From UBA11524 sp963642705 (lineage in GTDB: Bacteria > Bacillota > Clostridia > Christensenellales > Aristaeellaceae), in NCBI GenBank assembly GCA_963642705.1, contig CAVIHU010000008.1, positions 17,464 to 81,463 of the forward strand: a stretch of 64,000 nucleotides of DNA, written 5' to 3'. Position 1 is the stretch's first letter. Every line of letters begins with the position of its first letter. Shown piece by piece: positions 42,375-51,703 of the stretch. The translations under genes and the position numbers were made by a program. The notes under the pieces were generated by a model, which was given only the letters and a program-made list of their open reading frames with translations, searched no databases and was not told where the DNA came from.

Positions 42375-43934
42375 TCAGTTCTGAGCGTCCAGATACGCCT
42401 GCACCTGGTCAATCACCGCCTGGCGGATGACCTCGATGCCTGCCGCCTGCGCACGCTGCCAGTACTCATCCAGCTTTGCAGCCGTATCAGCACCGTAGGT
42501 GCCGTGCATGAGCGGACGGATATACTCGCTCTGCACCGCCGAGACTGCCGCATAAGCCGTCGTCAGTTCGGGCGTTGCCTGATTGTCAAACGTGAAGCCG
42601 TCCAGAACGGAAGAGGTATAGCTGCTGGGATTGTTCTGGTAGTTCACCATGGTCTTGACGTCATCCGGCAGCGCTGCATTCGTGCGCACGAAGTTCGGGT
42701 TCCAGGTCATTTCATAGCCTGGGAAGCTGTACTGCGTGTTGTTGTCCAGCTTCGTGTACTCGCCTTCTTCGTTCAACTCGAAATCCTCGCCTGCAATACC
42801 AAGCTCGAACAGGTCATGATTTTCTTCACTCTGGAAGATCCAGTCAATGAACTTCATTGCGACATCGATGTTCTTGCTGTAGTACGGCACGCAGAGGAAG
42901 TTCCACGCGGTCTGACCGGACGTGACGTAGTAGCCTTCTTCCATGTTGCGCAAACCTTCATTGTACACATACATGCCGATCGATGCGCCTTCGATTTTGC
43001 CGATTTCACGTGCGTAGGTCTCGTAGTTGCTGATGTTTCCCTCGATGGCTGCGACAAGACCGGTGAAGAACAAATTGTTTGCCGCGTCATCCTCGGTGAT
43101 GGAATTTGGCTGGGTGTACTGCGCCCACTTCGTCAAATTTTCAATAGCACGGGTATTGCGGGTGTTGGTCGTGTAGGGCTCCGGGAAGGATTCGCTGTAG
43201 GAATCCGGTGCGCCGAGTGTCGTTGCGCCAAGCACCGTTTTGCCGTCTTCACTGATGGCAACCTCAAATTCCATGCCGACGGACGTGCCGCTGCCGGTGA
43301 TTTCGAAGATGTTTGCCTGCTTCTTTTCCATGATGTCCAGATCAAGATAGTACATGGCGCGGCTGCCGCCTACACCGAACGGTGCGACCATGTCCGTTTC
43401 ATTTGCCTGAACCGCTTTGAAGTATTCCTCGAGCGCTTCGTTGCTGTCAATCTTGATGCCGTACTTTTCCGCCAGATCAGCGCGGTAGAAAATGCACTGG
43501 ATGTCATTGGCAGCCTGCGTGAATGGAATGGCGTAGATGGCGCCGTCTTCCTCCGTCACCTGAGCCAGATAGCTCTCAGAGAATGCCGCCTTCAGGCCCG
43601 GGTAATCATCGTTGTTGAAATAGCTCGACAGATCGGCGTACATTTCCTGATTGATCATGGACGACAGGTTCATCCAGTACGCATCAAAGACAAGATCTGC
43701 CGTTTCCTCGTTGCCCATGAGCAGCGGGAGCTTTTCGCGGTGATCCGCGCCGGTGTTCCAAACGATGTTCAGGCGGATATCAAGTCCGGAATCCTCGTAG
43801 AACTTCTCCAGCACCTTGTCCATGTTCTGTGCCTGTCCGAAGAGATAAATCTTAATCTCCGTTTCGGCGCAAGCCGGAACAACGAGCAGCAGCATCATAG
43901 CCGCTGCGAGCAGCAGAGAGACAAACTTTTTCAT
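42375..43934 (-). CDS. Extracellular solute-binding protein, family 1 (LplA-like)
   Basis: A 519-residue receptor with signal peptide MKKFVSLLLAAAMMLLLVVPACAE; LVVPAC could act as a lipobox. The binding fold begins with EIKIYLFGQAQNMDKVLEKFYE. The length of more than 500 residues and the pairing with LplB/LplC-like permeases are typical of Gram-positive LplA systems for uronate or other complex oligosaccharides. Start follows GAGGAGG. The gene lies 56 bases after the second permease, with a small CCGCG/CGCGG stem-loop between. It is the third gene of the operon. Confidence 0.9.
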   Translation of the reverse strand: MKKFVSLLLAAAMMLLLVVPACAETEIKIYLFGQAQNMDKVLEKFYEDSGLDIRLNIVWNTGADHREKLPLLMGNEETADLVFDAYWMNLSSMINQEMYADLSSYFNNDDYPGLKAAFSESYLAQVTEEDGAIYAIPFTQAANDIQCIFYRADLAEKYGIKIDSNEALEEYFKAVQANETDMVAPFGVGGSRAMYYLDLDIMEKKQANIFEITGSGTSVGMEFEVAISEDGKTVLGATTLGAPDSYSESFPEPYTTNTRNTRAIENLTKWAQYTQPNSITEDDAANNLFFTGLVAAIEGNISNYETYAREIGKIEGASIGMYVYNEGLRNMEEGYYVTSGQTAWNFLCVPYYSKNIDVAMKFIDWIFQSEENHDLFELGIAGEDFELNEEGEYTKLDNNTQYSFPGYEMTWNPNFVRTNAALPDDVKTMVNYQNNPSSYTSSVLDGFTFDNQATPELTTAYAAVSAVQSEYIRPLMHGTYGADTAAKLDEYWQRAQAAGIEVIRQAVIDQVQAYLDAQN

Positions 43935-43990
43935 ACCAGAAACCTCCTCTATTTTTTCTCCGCGTCTATGCGCGGTAGATTCGATGTGAA

Positions 43991-44908
43991 TCAGCCCTTT
44001 ACTGAACCGACAATCAGGCCGGATGTGAAATACTTCTGCGCAAACGGATACGCAAGGATAATCGGACCTATGGTAACAATTGCGGTTGCCATCTTCGTGG
44101 TCGTTGACGGCAGGCTGCTCATATCAACCGCGAAGCCTGCCTGGGAGGACATTTGCTTGAGCAGTTCAATGTTTCGCAGCATCCTCATGATCAGGTACTG
44201 CAGTGGATACAGCGACGTGTCCTCGATATAAAGCATCGCATTGAACCACTGATTCCAGTAGGCGACCAAATAGAACAGCGAAACGGTCGCCAGCGCCGGC
44301 AGTGATACCGGCAGAATAATCTGCCAGAGAATGCGAACATCATTCGCACCATCGATTCTCGCGCTTTCGTGCAATTCAGCCGGAATCGCCGCGAAGAAGT
44401 TGCGCAGCAGAAACAGGTTCCACGGGTTCACCAGCACCGGCAGAATCAGCACCCAGATGGTATCGCGCATGTTCAGGTATTTGGCAATGAGCATGTACGT
44501 CGGCACAAGACCGCCGCTGAAAAGCATGGTGAAGTAGACGAAGAAGGAGATTTTCCCGCGGTAGCGCACCTTCTGCACCGAAAGCGGATAGGCCATCATG
44601 GCGGTCACAATCATGGACAGAAGTGTCCCGATGACAGCCACAAAGATGGATACCTTGTAGCTGTCATAAATCTGATCCGTCTGGAACAGCATGTTGTATG
44701 CCTGCAGTGTGAACGACTTCGGCAGCAGACTGTAACCCTCGCGCAGCAGCGTCCGTTCATCGCTGAAGGATGCACTGATGGCGACCAGGAACGGAATCAC
44801 GCATAGCGCGCAGAATATGAGAATCAGCGCGCAGATCACCGCATCCATCGCGGTGAACTGTTTACGTGACGAAAGAGGCTGTTTTTTCTGACGAAGAGAA
44901 TGATCCAT
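43991..44908 (-). CDS. Sugar ABC transporter permease, LplC-like
   Basis: A 305-residue permease with six membrane segments. EGYSLLPKSFTLQAYNMLF after the first helix and the EAA loop ELHESARIDGANDVRILWQIILPVSLPAL are LplC hallmarks, and the C-terminus AQKYFTSGLIVGSVKG is nearly invariant in the family. The start at 44908 has AAAGGGGG upstream. It follows the LplB-like gene after 16 bases. Confidence 0.93.
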   Translation of the reverse strand: MDHSLRQKKQPLSSRKQFTAMDAVICALILIFCALCVIPFLVAISASFSDERTLLREGYSLLPKSFTLQAYNMLFQTDQIYDSYKVSIFVAVIGTLLSMIVTAMMAYPLSVQKVRYRGKISFFVYFTMLFSGGLVPTYMLIAKYLNMRDTIWVLILPVLVNPWNLFLLRNFFAAIPAELHESARIDGANDVRILWQIILPVSLPALATVSLFYLVAYWNQWFNAMLYIEDTSLYPLQYLIMRMLRNIELLKQMSSQAGFAVDMSSLPSTTTKMATAIVTIGPIILAYPFAQKYFTSGLIVGSVKG

Positions 44909-44924
44909 CTTGCTTCCCCCTTTC

Positions 44925-45869
44925 TCAGAACAGTGCGCTGTCCGGTTCCAGCTTCCGGGCAATGCCGTTTACACAGAGGATGAACACAAAACCGAGAACG
45001 GATTGGAACAATCCTGTCGCAGAGCTCATGCCGTAATTCCGAAGCGTGCGCATCATGCGGTACACATATGTATCGATGACGTCCGTCGTCGAGAAAATCA
45101 GGCTGTTGTCGCCAACCAGCGCATAAATCATGCCGAAATCGCCGTAGAAGATGCGTCCGACGCTGAACAGGCTCATCAGGATGATTGTGGGCTTCAGAAT
45201 AGGCAATGTAATCCGCGTGATCTTCTGCATCCGCGTCGCGCCGTCAATATCGGCAGCCTCATAAATTTGCGGGTCAATACCGACGATTGTCGCAATGTAC
45301 ACAATGGTGCCGTAGCCTGCCCCCTGCCAAATCTTGAGGAATACGAGGATGCTCGGCCAGCAGGACGCGGTGCTGTAGATATCAACCGTCACGCCCATCT
45401 GTTGCAGCGCTCTGGAAATCATGCCTGTGTTGGTGTCGATAAAGGCGTCCAGGAACAGCGCGATCACCGTCCAGGAAACAAAATTCGGCAGAATGGAGAT
45501 CGTCTGCGTAATCCGCTTGAACTTCCGGTTCTTCACTTCGCTGAACAAAATCGCCAGAAACACGCTCATGGCTGTCGTGAAGATGATAAACAGGATGTTG
45601 AGGAAAAGCGTATTGCCGGTAATCCGCCAGATATCGCCCGTGGCAAAAAGAAACTTGAAATTGTTGATGCCGTTAAAGGAGGAACCGAAAATGCCCTTCC
45701 TCATGGAATAATCCTGGAAAGCAATCACCAGGCCGCCCATCGGCAAATAGCTGAAAACCAGAAAAAAGATGACGCCGGGCACTGTCAGCAGATAGAGAAA
45801 AAAATTCTGATGCATCTCGTGGAAAAATCCGTCACGATGTTTCTTCTTTCCCGCAACGATTGCTTTCAT
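44925..45869 (-). CDS. Sugar ABC transporter permease, LplB-like
   Basis: A 314-residue permease. NFFLYLLTVPGVIFFLVFSYLP, GLVIAFQDYSMRKGIF and the EAA loop IYEAADIDGATRMQKITRITLPIL identify LplB. The start is ATG at 45869 with GTG immediately before; AAAGGAAG stands upstream. It is the first gene of a six-gene minus-strand operon (permeases, receptor, dehydrogenase, GH88, nitrilase). A promoter could not be assigned with confidence in the 100 bp before it. Confidence 0.93.
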   Translation of the reverse strand: MKAIVAGKKKHRDGFFHEMHQNFFLYLLTVPGVIFFLVFSYLPMGGLVIAFQDYSMRKGIFGSSFNGINNFKFLFATGDIWRITGNTLFLNILFIIFTTAMSVFLAILFSEVKNRKFKRITQTISILPNFVSWTVIALFLDAFIDTNTGMISRALQQMGVTVDIYSTASCWPSILVFLKIWQGAGYGTIVYIATIVGIDPQIYEAADIDGATRMQKITRITLPILKPTIILMSLFSVGRIFYGDFGMIYALVGDNSLIFSTTDVIDTYVYRMMRTLRNYGMSSATGLFQSVLGFVFILCVNGIARKLEPDSALF

Positions 45870-45967
45870 CACGTGCGCTTCCTTTCTTTACGCTTTCTGA
45901 TGGCTTAATTGTCTGATAATTTGCCTGTTTTGACAAGTACGGAAAAAGCGCACTTTTTGAATTTTCG

Positions 45968-46004
45968 CAAAAACAAACACCCTGTGTTTTTTTACAGGGT
46001 GTTT
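45968..46004 (-). terminator. Terminator of the AraC-family gene
   Basis: On the minus strand AAACACCCTGT and ACAGGGTGTTT form an 11-bp stem followed by GTTTTTG. The left arm is part of the last codons of the gene, so stop codon and terminator overlap. Confidence 0.85.
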
Positions 46005-47284
46005 GATGAATTCCGCTGCTTTTCGGCGCGGTATGCGTATGCTGTTTTGCCGGTGCATTTCTTAAACACGACGTAGAAATAACGGCTGTCCGAAAAACCG
46101 ACCAGCTTTCCGATTTCCTTTGCCGTCAGCGATGTTTCCTCCAGCAGGCGGCATGCTTTTTCCATCCGCAGCTGCTGAATATAATCCTTCGGGGACGGAT
46201 AACCGAAGTCCTTGAACAGCGCACGAACGGAATTGGTCGAAAGGCTCATCCTGTCGGCAATTGCATTGATGTTGAGGTCTGCGTCCGACAGCCCCTCCTC
46301 AATCAGCCGGAGCACTGCATTCATTTGCTCCCGCCTGCGCTCTTGATTCTGCGTATCCGCACTGTATTCAATGGTACGGATTCCGAACTGCCGGACAACG
46401 CAATTGATTTCCTCCAGATAGGAGCATGCTGCAACGGCATTCAAGACCTCGATAAGCCCGCATTCCATGCGCACCTCATTCGACATACGCCTGTAAAGCT
46501 CAATCAGCAGATGATGAATCAGTACGCGTGCATATTCCACGGACTGCGCACCGAAATCAAGAAACAGCAAATTCAGCTGCTGTTCAAATTCGACAATTGC
46601 ACGCCGCTCGAACGCGCTGAGCACCGTCTTGAACAGGTTTTCCGGAAACTGTGGAATGACGCATGTACGCGCCGCCACGCTGCTGTATGTGATCACCTGT
46701 CCCGAACCGTAGAGCATTCGATAGTCTGCTGCAATACGTGCCTCGCGCATGCTGTTTGATACGCCGGATGGGGTTGTCACGGGCGTTCCGATGCCAAACG
46801 TCAGGCTGAGCTGAAACAGCTGCTTCAGAATTTCGGAAACGCGGAAAACCTCCTCCTCCAGATGATCGAACTGCCAACGATCCTCTTCCGTATAGACGGC
46901 ACACAGCTCATTCGCGTTCTGCGGCATGCAGCACCAGACAATGTGCCGTTTGCCGCCGCCTTCCTCCTCGCAGATTGTCTGAATCTGCCGCCGCCATTTT
47001 CTTGCCTCCCACATGTGGTCGCCGACAATGCTCATCGCTGCATAGCGTTGTGTCCCCGAAGCCGGAACGCCAATCGACAGCAGCATTTTCCGAAGCATGG
47101 CCGGATTTTTGTCATAGAAACCGCTGAGCCACTGAATCAGCAGCTGCTCCTGTTCCTGCATCGCATCACGCTCCGTTTCGGTGAAATCGTCGTCTGTATT
47201 TATTCTCTGTCCGATAGCTTGGTTCCATCTGTTCCTGGAAGGCAAATTCAGAGCTATATCCCGGAATGCCGTATCTTTCTGCAA
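45992..47284 (-). CDS. AraC-family transcriptional regulator (start uncertain)
   Basis: Up to 430 residues. The C-terminal 100 form a double helix-turn-helix: ADLNINAIADRMSLSTNSVRALFKDFG, then CRLLEETSLTAKEIGKLVGFSDSRYFYVVFKKCTGKTAYAYR. The N-terminal 320 residues resemble the cytoplasmic part of YesN-type regulators; no membrane segment is present. The frame has only a TTG at 47284, without a Shine-Dalgarno site; ATG at 47161 has ACGGAG before it. Coding-like residues upstream of that ATG point to a lost start. It most likely activates the adjacent LplABC-GH88 operon in response to an oligosaccharide. Confidence 0.82.
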   Translation of the reverse strand: MQKDTAFRDIALNLPSRNRWNQAIGQRINTDDDFTETERDAMQEQEQLLIQWLSGFYDKNPAMLRKMLLSIGVPASGTQRYAAMSIVGDHMWEARKWRRQIQTICEEEGGGKRHIVWCCMPQNANELCAVYTEEDRWQFDHLEEEVFRVSEILKQLFQLSLTFGIGTPVTTPSGVSNSMREARIAADYRMLYGSGQVITYSSVAARTCVIPQFPENLFKTVLSAFERRAIVEFEQQLNLLFLDFGAQSVEYARVLIHHLLIELYRRMSNEVRMECGLIEVLNAVAACSYLEEINCVVRQFGIRTIEYSADTQNQERRREQMNAVLRLIEEGLSDADLNINAIADRMSLSTNSVRALFKDFGYPSPKDYIQQLRMEKACRLLEETSLTAKEIGKLVGFSDSRYFYVVFKKCTGKTAYAYRAEKQRNSSNTL

Positions 47285-47439
47285 CCATGCGAACAGGAAT
47301 GCACGTTATCGCTGTCAAAACAAGTCTTCCTATGGCGCTGTAGTGATCGTTCAGCTTGCCAATCATCTTCACAGATTGCAATTTCAAGCATACGGACATC
47401 TTCCACACAAAGGTATGGACGATGAGTGTTCCTAAATTA

Positions 47440-47467
47440 AGTATATACGGTTCATTGAAAAAGTCAA
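47440..47467 (-). promoter_or_regulatory. Promoter of the AraC-family gene
   Basis: On the minus strand TTGACT and TATACT are 16 bases apart. Transcription would begin near 47433, leaving at least 150 bases of leader before the first usable start. Confidence 0.55.
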
Positions 47468-47511
47468 GCAAGGACATGTGCCACGATACGGTGTTCTTCA
47501 CAAATCTGTCA

Positions 47512-47555
47512 CAAAAAAAACGGCAGAAATCCTCTGCCTTCAGGGGATTCTGCCG
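47512..47555 (-). terminator. Terminator with no upstream gene on its strand
   Basis: On the minus strand CGGCAGAAtcc pairs with ggatTTCTGCCG and is followed by eight T residues. The only genes to its right run the other way, so it may mark the border of inserted DNA or insulate the AraC promoter from outside transcription. Confidence 0.7.
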
Positions 47556-47632
47556 CTTTGAATATACTCTTTTCAAAAACAATCGAAACAGGACAAGGTG
47601 AAGAATTTAACTGTTGCGCCTTTACTTTTACA

Positions 47633-47661
47633 TTGCAGGGACGGCGATTGTGTGGTATCAT
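47633..47661 (+). promoter_or_regulatory. Promoter of the restriction-modification gene
   Basis: TTGCAG and TATCAT are 17 bases apart, ending 39 bases before the start codon. Confidence 0.6.
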
Positions 47662-47700
47662 TAAATGAGTAATTGTTATGTACATCAGGGAGGTTCATCC

Positions 47701-50496
47701 ATGAACGACGTACAGCAACGCGCAGCTGCAAGGCACTTTGCGGAGTATTGGAAGGACAAGGGCTATGAAAAGGGCGAAAGTCAAAAGTTTTGGCTTTCCC
47801 TGCTGACGGATGTTTTTGGCGTACAGCACGCAGCAGAATTCATTTCGTTTGAAGATCAGGTTCACCTTGACCATACCAGTTTTATAGACGGCTATATCCC
47901 TGCTACCCATGTACTGATTGAGCAGAAAGGCATAGGCAAAGACCTGAAAAAACCTATTCGTCAATCAGATGGAACGTACCTGAAACCGATTGAGCAGGCA
48001 AAGCGGTATGCAAACGAACTGCCCTATTCGCAGCGTCCCCGTTGGATTGTGATTTCAAACTTTGAATGTTTCCATGTTTACGATATGGAACACCCCCAGA
48101 ATGACCCTGCGGAAATTTGGTTGAAAGACCTGCCATCACAGTATTATTTGCTTGAATTCCTTGTGCGCAAGGAAGATATAAACCTGCAAAAGGAAATGGA
48201 AATTTCCATTGCGGCAGGCGAATTGGTGGGCAAGCTGTACGATGCATTTTTGAAGGAATACAAAGACCCCTGCAATGAACACAGCCTGAAAAGTTTGAAT
48301 GCGCTGTGCGTCCGACTTGTTTTCTGCCTGTACGCGGAAGACGCAGGCGTTTTCGGCAAGCGGCTAATGTTCCATGACTATATGCAGAAAAAAGGGCTTT
48401 CCAATGCACGGCAAGCCCTGATTGACCTGTTTCGTGTGCTGGACACCAAAGCAGAAGACCGTGACCCGTATATGGACGACGAACTTGCTGCGTTCCCCTA
48501 TGTCAACGGTGGACTGTTCAGTAACGAAAACATAGAAATTCCCCGTATCAATGAAGCCATCTATGACCTGCTGCTGAACAAAGCAAGCGCGGCGTTTGAT
48601 TGGTCTGAAATCAGCCCGACCATTTTTGGAGCGGTGTTTGAAAGCACGTTGAACCCGGAAACCCGGCGTAGCGGCGGAATGCACTATACCAGTATTGAAA
48701 ACATTCACAAAGTCATTGACCCACTGTTCCTTGATGCTCTGAAAGCAGAATTGGAAGGAATCAAGGCAATGAAGGAACCCAGATTGCAGGAAAAGCGCGT
48801 GAAAACGTTCCAGAATAAACTGGCTTCATTGAAATTTTTAGACCCGGCAGCTGGCAGCGGAAATTTCCTGACTGAAAGTTACCTTTGCCTGCGCCAGTTG
48901 GAGAATGAAGCCCTTTTGATTCTGACGCACGGGCAGATTTCCATAGGTGAAGCTTTTAACCCTATCAAGGTATCAATCGCGCAGTTTTATGGCATTGAAA
49001 TCAATGACTTTGCTGTGACTGTTGCCAAAACCGCCTTGTGGATTGCTGAAAGTCAGATGATGAAGCGGACGGAAGATATTGTGCATATGTCGCTTGATTT
49101 CCTGCCGCTGAAAAGCTATGTCAATATCGTTGAGGGCAACGCCCTGCGCATCGATTGGAATGATGTTGTTCCGGAGCAGGAATTGTCCTATATCATGGGA
49201 AATCCGCCGTTTGTTGGGTATTCATTACAAAGTCGTTCACAAAAAGAAGATATTCTATCCGTGTATGTCGATGAAAAGGGAAAGCCATATAAAACAGCGG
49301 GCAAGATAGATTATGTAGCTGGATGGTATTGGAAAGCCGCTGAAATGATGCACGGAACAACCGTTCGGGCAGCCTTTGTGTCAACGAACAGCATAACGCA
49401 GGGTGAACAAGTTGCAGATGTATGGAAACCGCTATACGAACGTTTCAACATCCATATTGATTTTGCGCATAGAACTTTCCGTTGGGATAGTGAAGCGAAG
49501 CTAAAGGCGCATGTTTTCTGTGTAATTATATCATTCAGCACAGCGCCGAACCAAAAGCAGAAAACGATATTCACGGATGTTATATCAATGAAGGTGGACA
49601 ATATCAACCCATACCTGATTGAAGCGCCTCTGACGTTCGTTGAAAGTAGAAGAAAACCTATATGTAATGTTCCGCTAATGGTATATGGCAGCAAGCCGAC
49701 CGACAACGGCGCATTATTCTTGACCGAAGAAGAAAAAGAGGATGCAATCAAACGTGAACCTGAAATCAAGCTATACATAAAGAGGTTTTTAGGCGCAACT
49801 GAATTCATTAACAACAAAAAGCGCTATTGCCTTTGGTTAGTCAATGCGTCCCCCCGGATTGTGCGCAATTCGCCATTTATTCAAGAGCGTATAAAGGCTG
49901 TACGCGATTTTAGATTGCAAAGCGATAAGGCAAGCACGCGAGAAAGCGCACAAACACCGACTTTATTTCAAGAGATCAGACAGCCTGAAAAGGATTATAT
50001 CATCATTCCTCGGCATTCATCCGAAAACCGCAAGTATATACCTATGGGCTTTGTGTCGCCTGAAATCATATGCGGCGATTCCAATTTGCTGCTGCCAAAC
50101 GCAAGCCTATATGAATTTGGTATTCTAACCTCCAATGTTCATATGGCATGGATGCGGGCTGTATGCGGGCGGCTGAAAAGCGATTATCGCTATTCTGCCA
50201 ACATTGTATATAACAATTTCCCGTGGCCGATGCCTACTGAAGCGCAAAAAGCGAAAATTGAGAAAACCGCTCAAGCTATACTGGACGCAAGGGCATTATA
50301 CCCGGATGCAAGCCTTGCAGACCTTTACGACGACCTGACCATGCCGCCTGAATTACGCACAGCACACCAGCAAAACGACCGGGCAGTAATGGAAGCTTAT
50401 GGGATGCCCATCAAGGGGACAACTGAAAGCAGCTGTGTAGCCGAACTGATGCGCCGTTATCAAGGCCTGACAGCCGCAGAGGGCAGCAAAAGGTGA
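47701..50496 (+). CDS. Single-chain restriction-modification enzyme, MmeI-like (Type IIL/IIG)
   Basis: A 931-residue protein with fused activities. N-terminal nuclease: Asp63, then Glu74-Gln-Lys76 (IEQKG), the D...ExK pattern of MmeI-type enzymes. A helical connector follows. The gamma-class adenine methyltransferase has motif I LDPAAGSGNFLTESY (about 380) and motif IV NPPFVGY (about 500). The C-terminal part is the target-recognition region, with a final coiled segment near NFPWPMP and KAKIEKTAQAILDARA. The single protein methylates and cuts at its site, needing no partner. ATG at 47701 has GGGAGG. Its composition is more A+T-rich than the flanks in the second half, consistent with horizontal gain. 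It stands alone between AraC and LacI genes. Confidence 0.88.
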   Translation: MNDVQQRAAARHFAEYWKDKGYEKGESQKFWLSLLTDVFGVQHAAEFISFEDQVHLDHTSFIDGYIPATHVLIEQKGIGKDLKKPIRQSDGTYLKPIEQAKRYANELPYSQRPRWIVISNFECFHVYDMEHPQNDPAEIWLKDLPSQYYLLEFLVRKEDINLQKEMEISIAAGELVGKLYDAFLKEYKDPCNEHSLKSLNALCVRLVFCLYAEDAGVFGKRLMFHDYMQKKGLSNARQALIDLFRVLDTKAEDRDPYMDDELAAFPYVNGGLFSNENIEIPRINEAIYDLLLNKASAAFDWSEISPTIFGAVFESTLNPETRRSGGMHYTSIENIHKVIDPLFLDALKAELEGIKAMKEPRLQEKRVKTFQNKLASLKFLDPAAGSGNFLTESYLCLRQLENEALLILTHGQISIGEAFNPIKVSIAQFYGIEINDFAVTVAKTALWIAESQMMKRTEDIVHMSLDFLPLKSYVNIVEGNALRIDWNDVVPEQELSYIMGNPPFVGYSLQSRSQKEDILSVYVDEKGKPYKTAGKIDYVAGWYWKAAEMMHGTTVRAAFVSTNSITQGEQVADVWKPLYERFNIHIDFAHRTFRWDSEAKLKAHVFCVIISFSTAPNQKQKTIFTDVISMKVDNINPYLIEAPLTFVESRRKPICNVPLMVYGSKPTDNGALFLTEEEKEDAIKREPEIKLYIKRFLGATEFINNKKRYCLWLVNASPRIVRNSPFIQERIKAVRDFRLQSDKASTRESAQTPTLFQEIRQPEKDYIIIPRHSSENRKYIPMGFVSPEIICGDSNLLLPNASLYEFGILTSNVHMAWMRAVCGRLKSDYRYSANIVYNNFPWPMPTEAQKAKIEKTAQAILDARALYPDASLADLYDDLTMPPELRTAHQQNDRAVMEAYGMPIKGTTESSCVAELMRRYQGLTAAEGSKR

Positions 50497-50500
50497 TTTC

Positions 50501-50561
50501 GCTTTTGTCGCTTATCATGGACTATCATCCGGCATTTCAAAGCATTTGCAAGCGACAAAGC
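50501..50561. other. Long-range inverted repeat after the restriction-modification gene
   Basis: GCTTTTGTCGCTT pairs with AAGCGACAAAGC across about 36 bases. It lacks a T-run, so it may stabilise the mRNA end rather than terminate. Confidence 0.4.
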
Positions 50562-50571
50562 AGCCTGAAAA

Positions 50572-50610
50572 CACCGCCTAAAGCCCATTTTACAGGGGTT
50601 TTAGGCGGTT
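50572..50610 (-). terminator. Terminator of the LacI/TauE operon
   Basis: On the minus strand ACCGCCTAAAACCCC pairs with GGGCTTTAGGCGGT and is followed by GTTTTC, about 45 bases after the LacI stop. Confidence 0.7.
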
Positions 50611-50653
50611 CGCATGTCTTCCTTTTCAGAGGGTGAATGGCAAAACGCTTTCG

Positions 50654-51667
50654 TCAGGTTGTGCTCCGTTCAATCAGGGTTGTTTGAAAATAGTGATCCT
50701 CCGCCATGCCGCCGTTAAGCATGTGCTTAATGGTTTCCAGGATGGCAGCGGCAATTCCTGCCTGATCATGCGCCAGGGTCGTTAATTGCGGCTGAATAAC
50801 GCGGCTCATGCGAGAGTCGTCAAAGCCTGTTACTGAAATATCATTCGGCACATTGAATCCGCAGCTCTGCACCGCGCTCACGACCGTGCACGCCAAAAGG
50901 TCGTTGCGGCAAACAAAGCCATCCACGGGAATGCCGCTGCGTATACGCGCTTTGACCGCGTCGAACAGCTCCTCATAATTGGTGCATCCGGTGATAAAAG
51001 ACGACTTATGCAAAGGAAGTCCGTATGCTTCCATCTGATTGCAGAACCCCCGATAACGAAGATCCTGACGATTGGAAAAATGACCATTTCGGCTGATGCG
51101 ATCGACATGAACGAGATTGCGTCGGCCTTTGTCATACATTAAACGAACAGCACGCATGATGCCGCTTTCAATACCGGTGTAGATGTGAGATATATTTTCG
51201 CAATGCAGGTCGGGATAATCGCGAGACATGAGCAGTACAACAGCAAGACCGGCATCTGCTAATCTTCGTATGCTGTCCACGCTCATCGCAATCGAAGAAA
51301 TGATGACGGCATCGACCTGCCGCGTCAGAATCCGGCTCACGAAGTCGGGCGTGTTCTGATAGCTCATCAGAGAAATCAGAAAACCTGAATCATAGGCAAC
51401 GGAGTCGATGGCCTCCACAAGGCTGCCGTAATACTCGTTGCTCAGATTGCCGGCAACGAATAAAATGTGACTGCTTCCTTTTCCGCGCAGGGTACGGGCA
51501 ATGGTATTCGGCTTATAATGAAGCTGCTCGATTGCCTCCAACACGCGTTTTCTTTTTTCGGGGGCAACGTGACGGGTGTTATTGATGACATAGGATACAA
51601 TGGTTTCAGATACGCCGGCGGCTAAGGCAACGTCTTTGCGGGTCACAACGGATTTCTTGATTTCCAA
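50654..51667 (-). CDS. LacI-family transcriptional regulator
   Basis: A 337-residue regulator. The N-terminal HTH and hinge are TRKDVALAAGVSETIVSYVINNTRHV and YKPNTIARTLRGKGS. The rest is a periplasmic-binding-protein-like sensor domain with DAVIISSIAM, DGFVCRNDLLA and ISVTGFDDSRMSRVIQPQLTTL. It probably represses sugar genes and is released by a sugar or sugar phosphate. The start is a TTG after AAGAAGGAT. The gene is downstream of the TauE/SafE gene on one transcript. An exact 16-bp palindrome in the promoter at 53975-54003 and a half-match at 52459-52474 are its likely operators. Confidence 0.92.
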   Translation of the reverse strand: MEIKKSVVTRKDVALAAGVSETIVSYVINNTRHVAPEKRKRVLEAIEQLHYKPNTIARTLRGKGSSHILFVAGNLSNEYYGSLVEAIDSVAYDSGFLISLMSYQNTPDFVSRILTRQVDAVIISSIAMSVDSIRRLADAGLAVVLLMSRDYPDLHCENISHIYTGIESGIMRAVRLMYDKGRRNLVHVDRISRNGHFSNRQDLRYRGFCNQMEAYGLPLHKSSFITGCTNYEELFDAVKARIRSGIPVDGFVCRNDLLACTVVSAVQSCGFNVPNDISVTGFDDSRMSRVIQPQLTTLAHDQAGIAAAILETIKHMLNGGMAEDHYFQTTLIERSTT

Positions 51668-51703
51668 GGTTTCATCCTTCTTTCAAAGCTCTTTTGAAGG
51701 GAT

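Noticed and set aside
42000..44231. Long open frame (743 codons) antisense to the LplABC operon genes
   Set aside because: It crosses three convincing genes and shows no motif.
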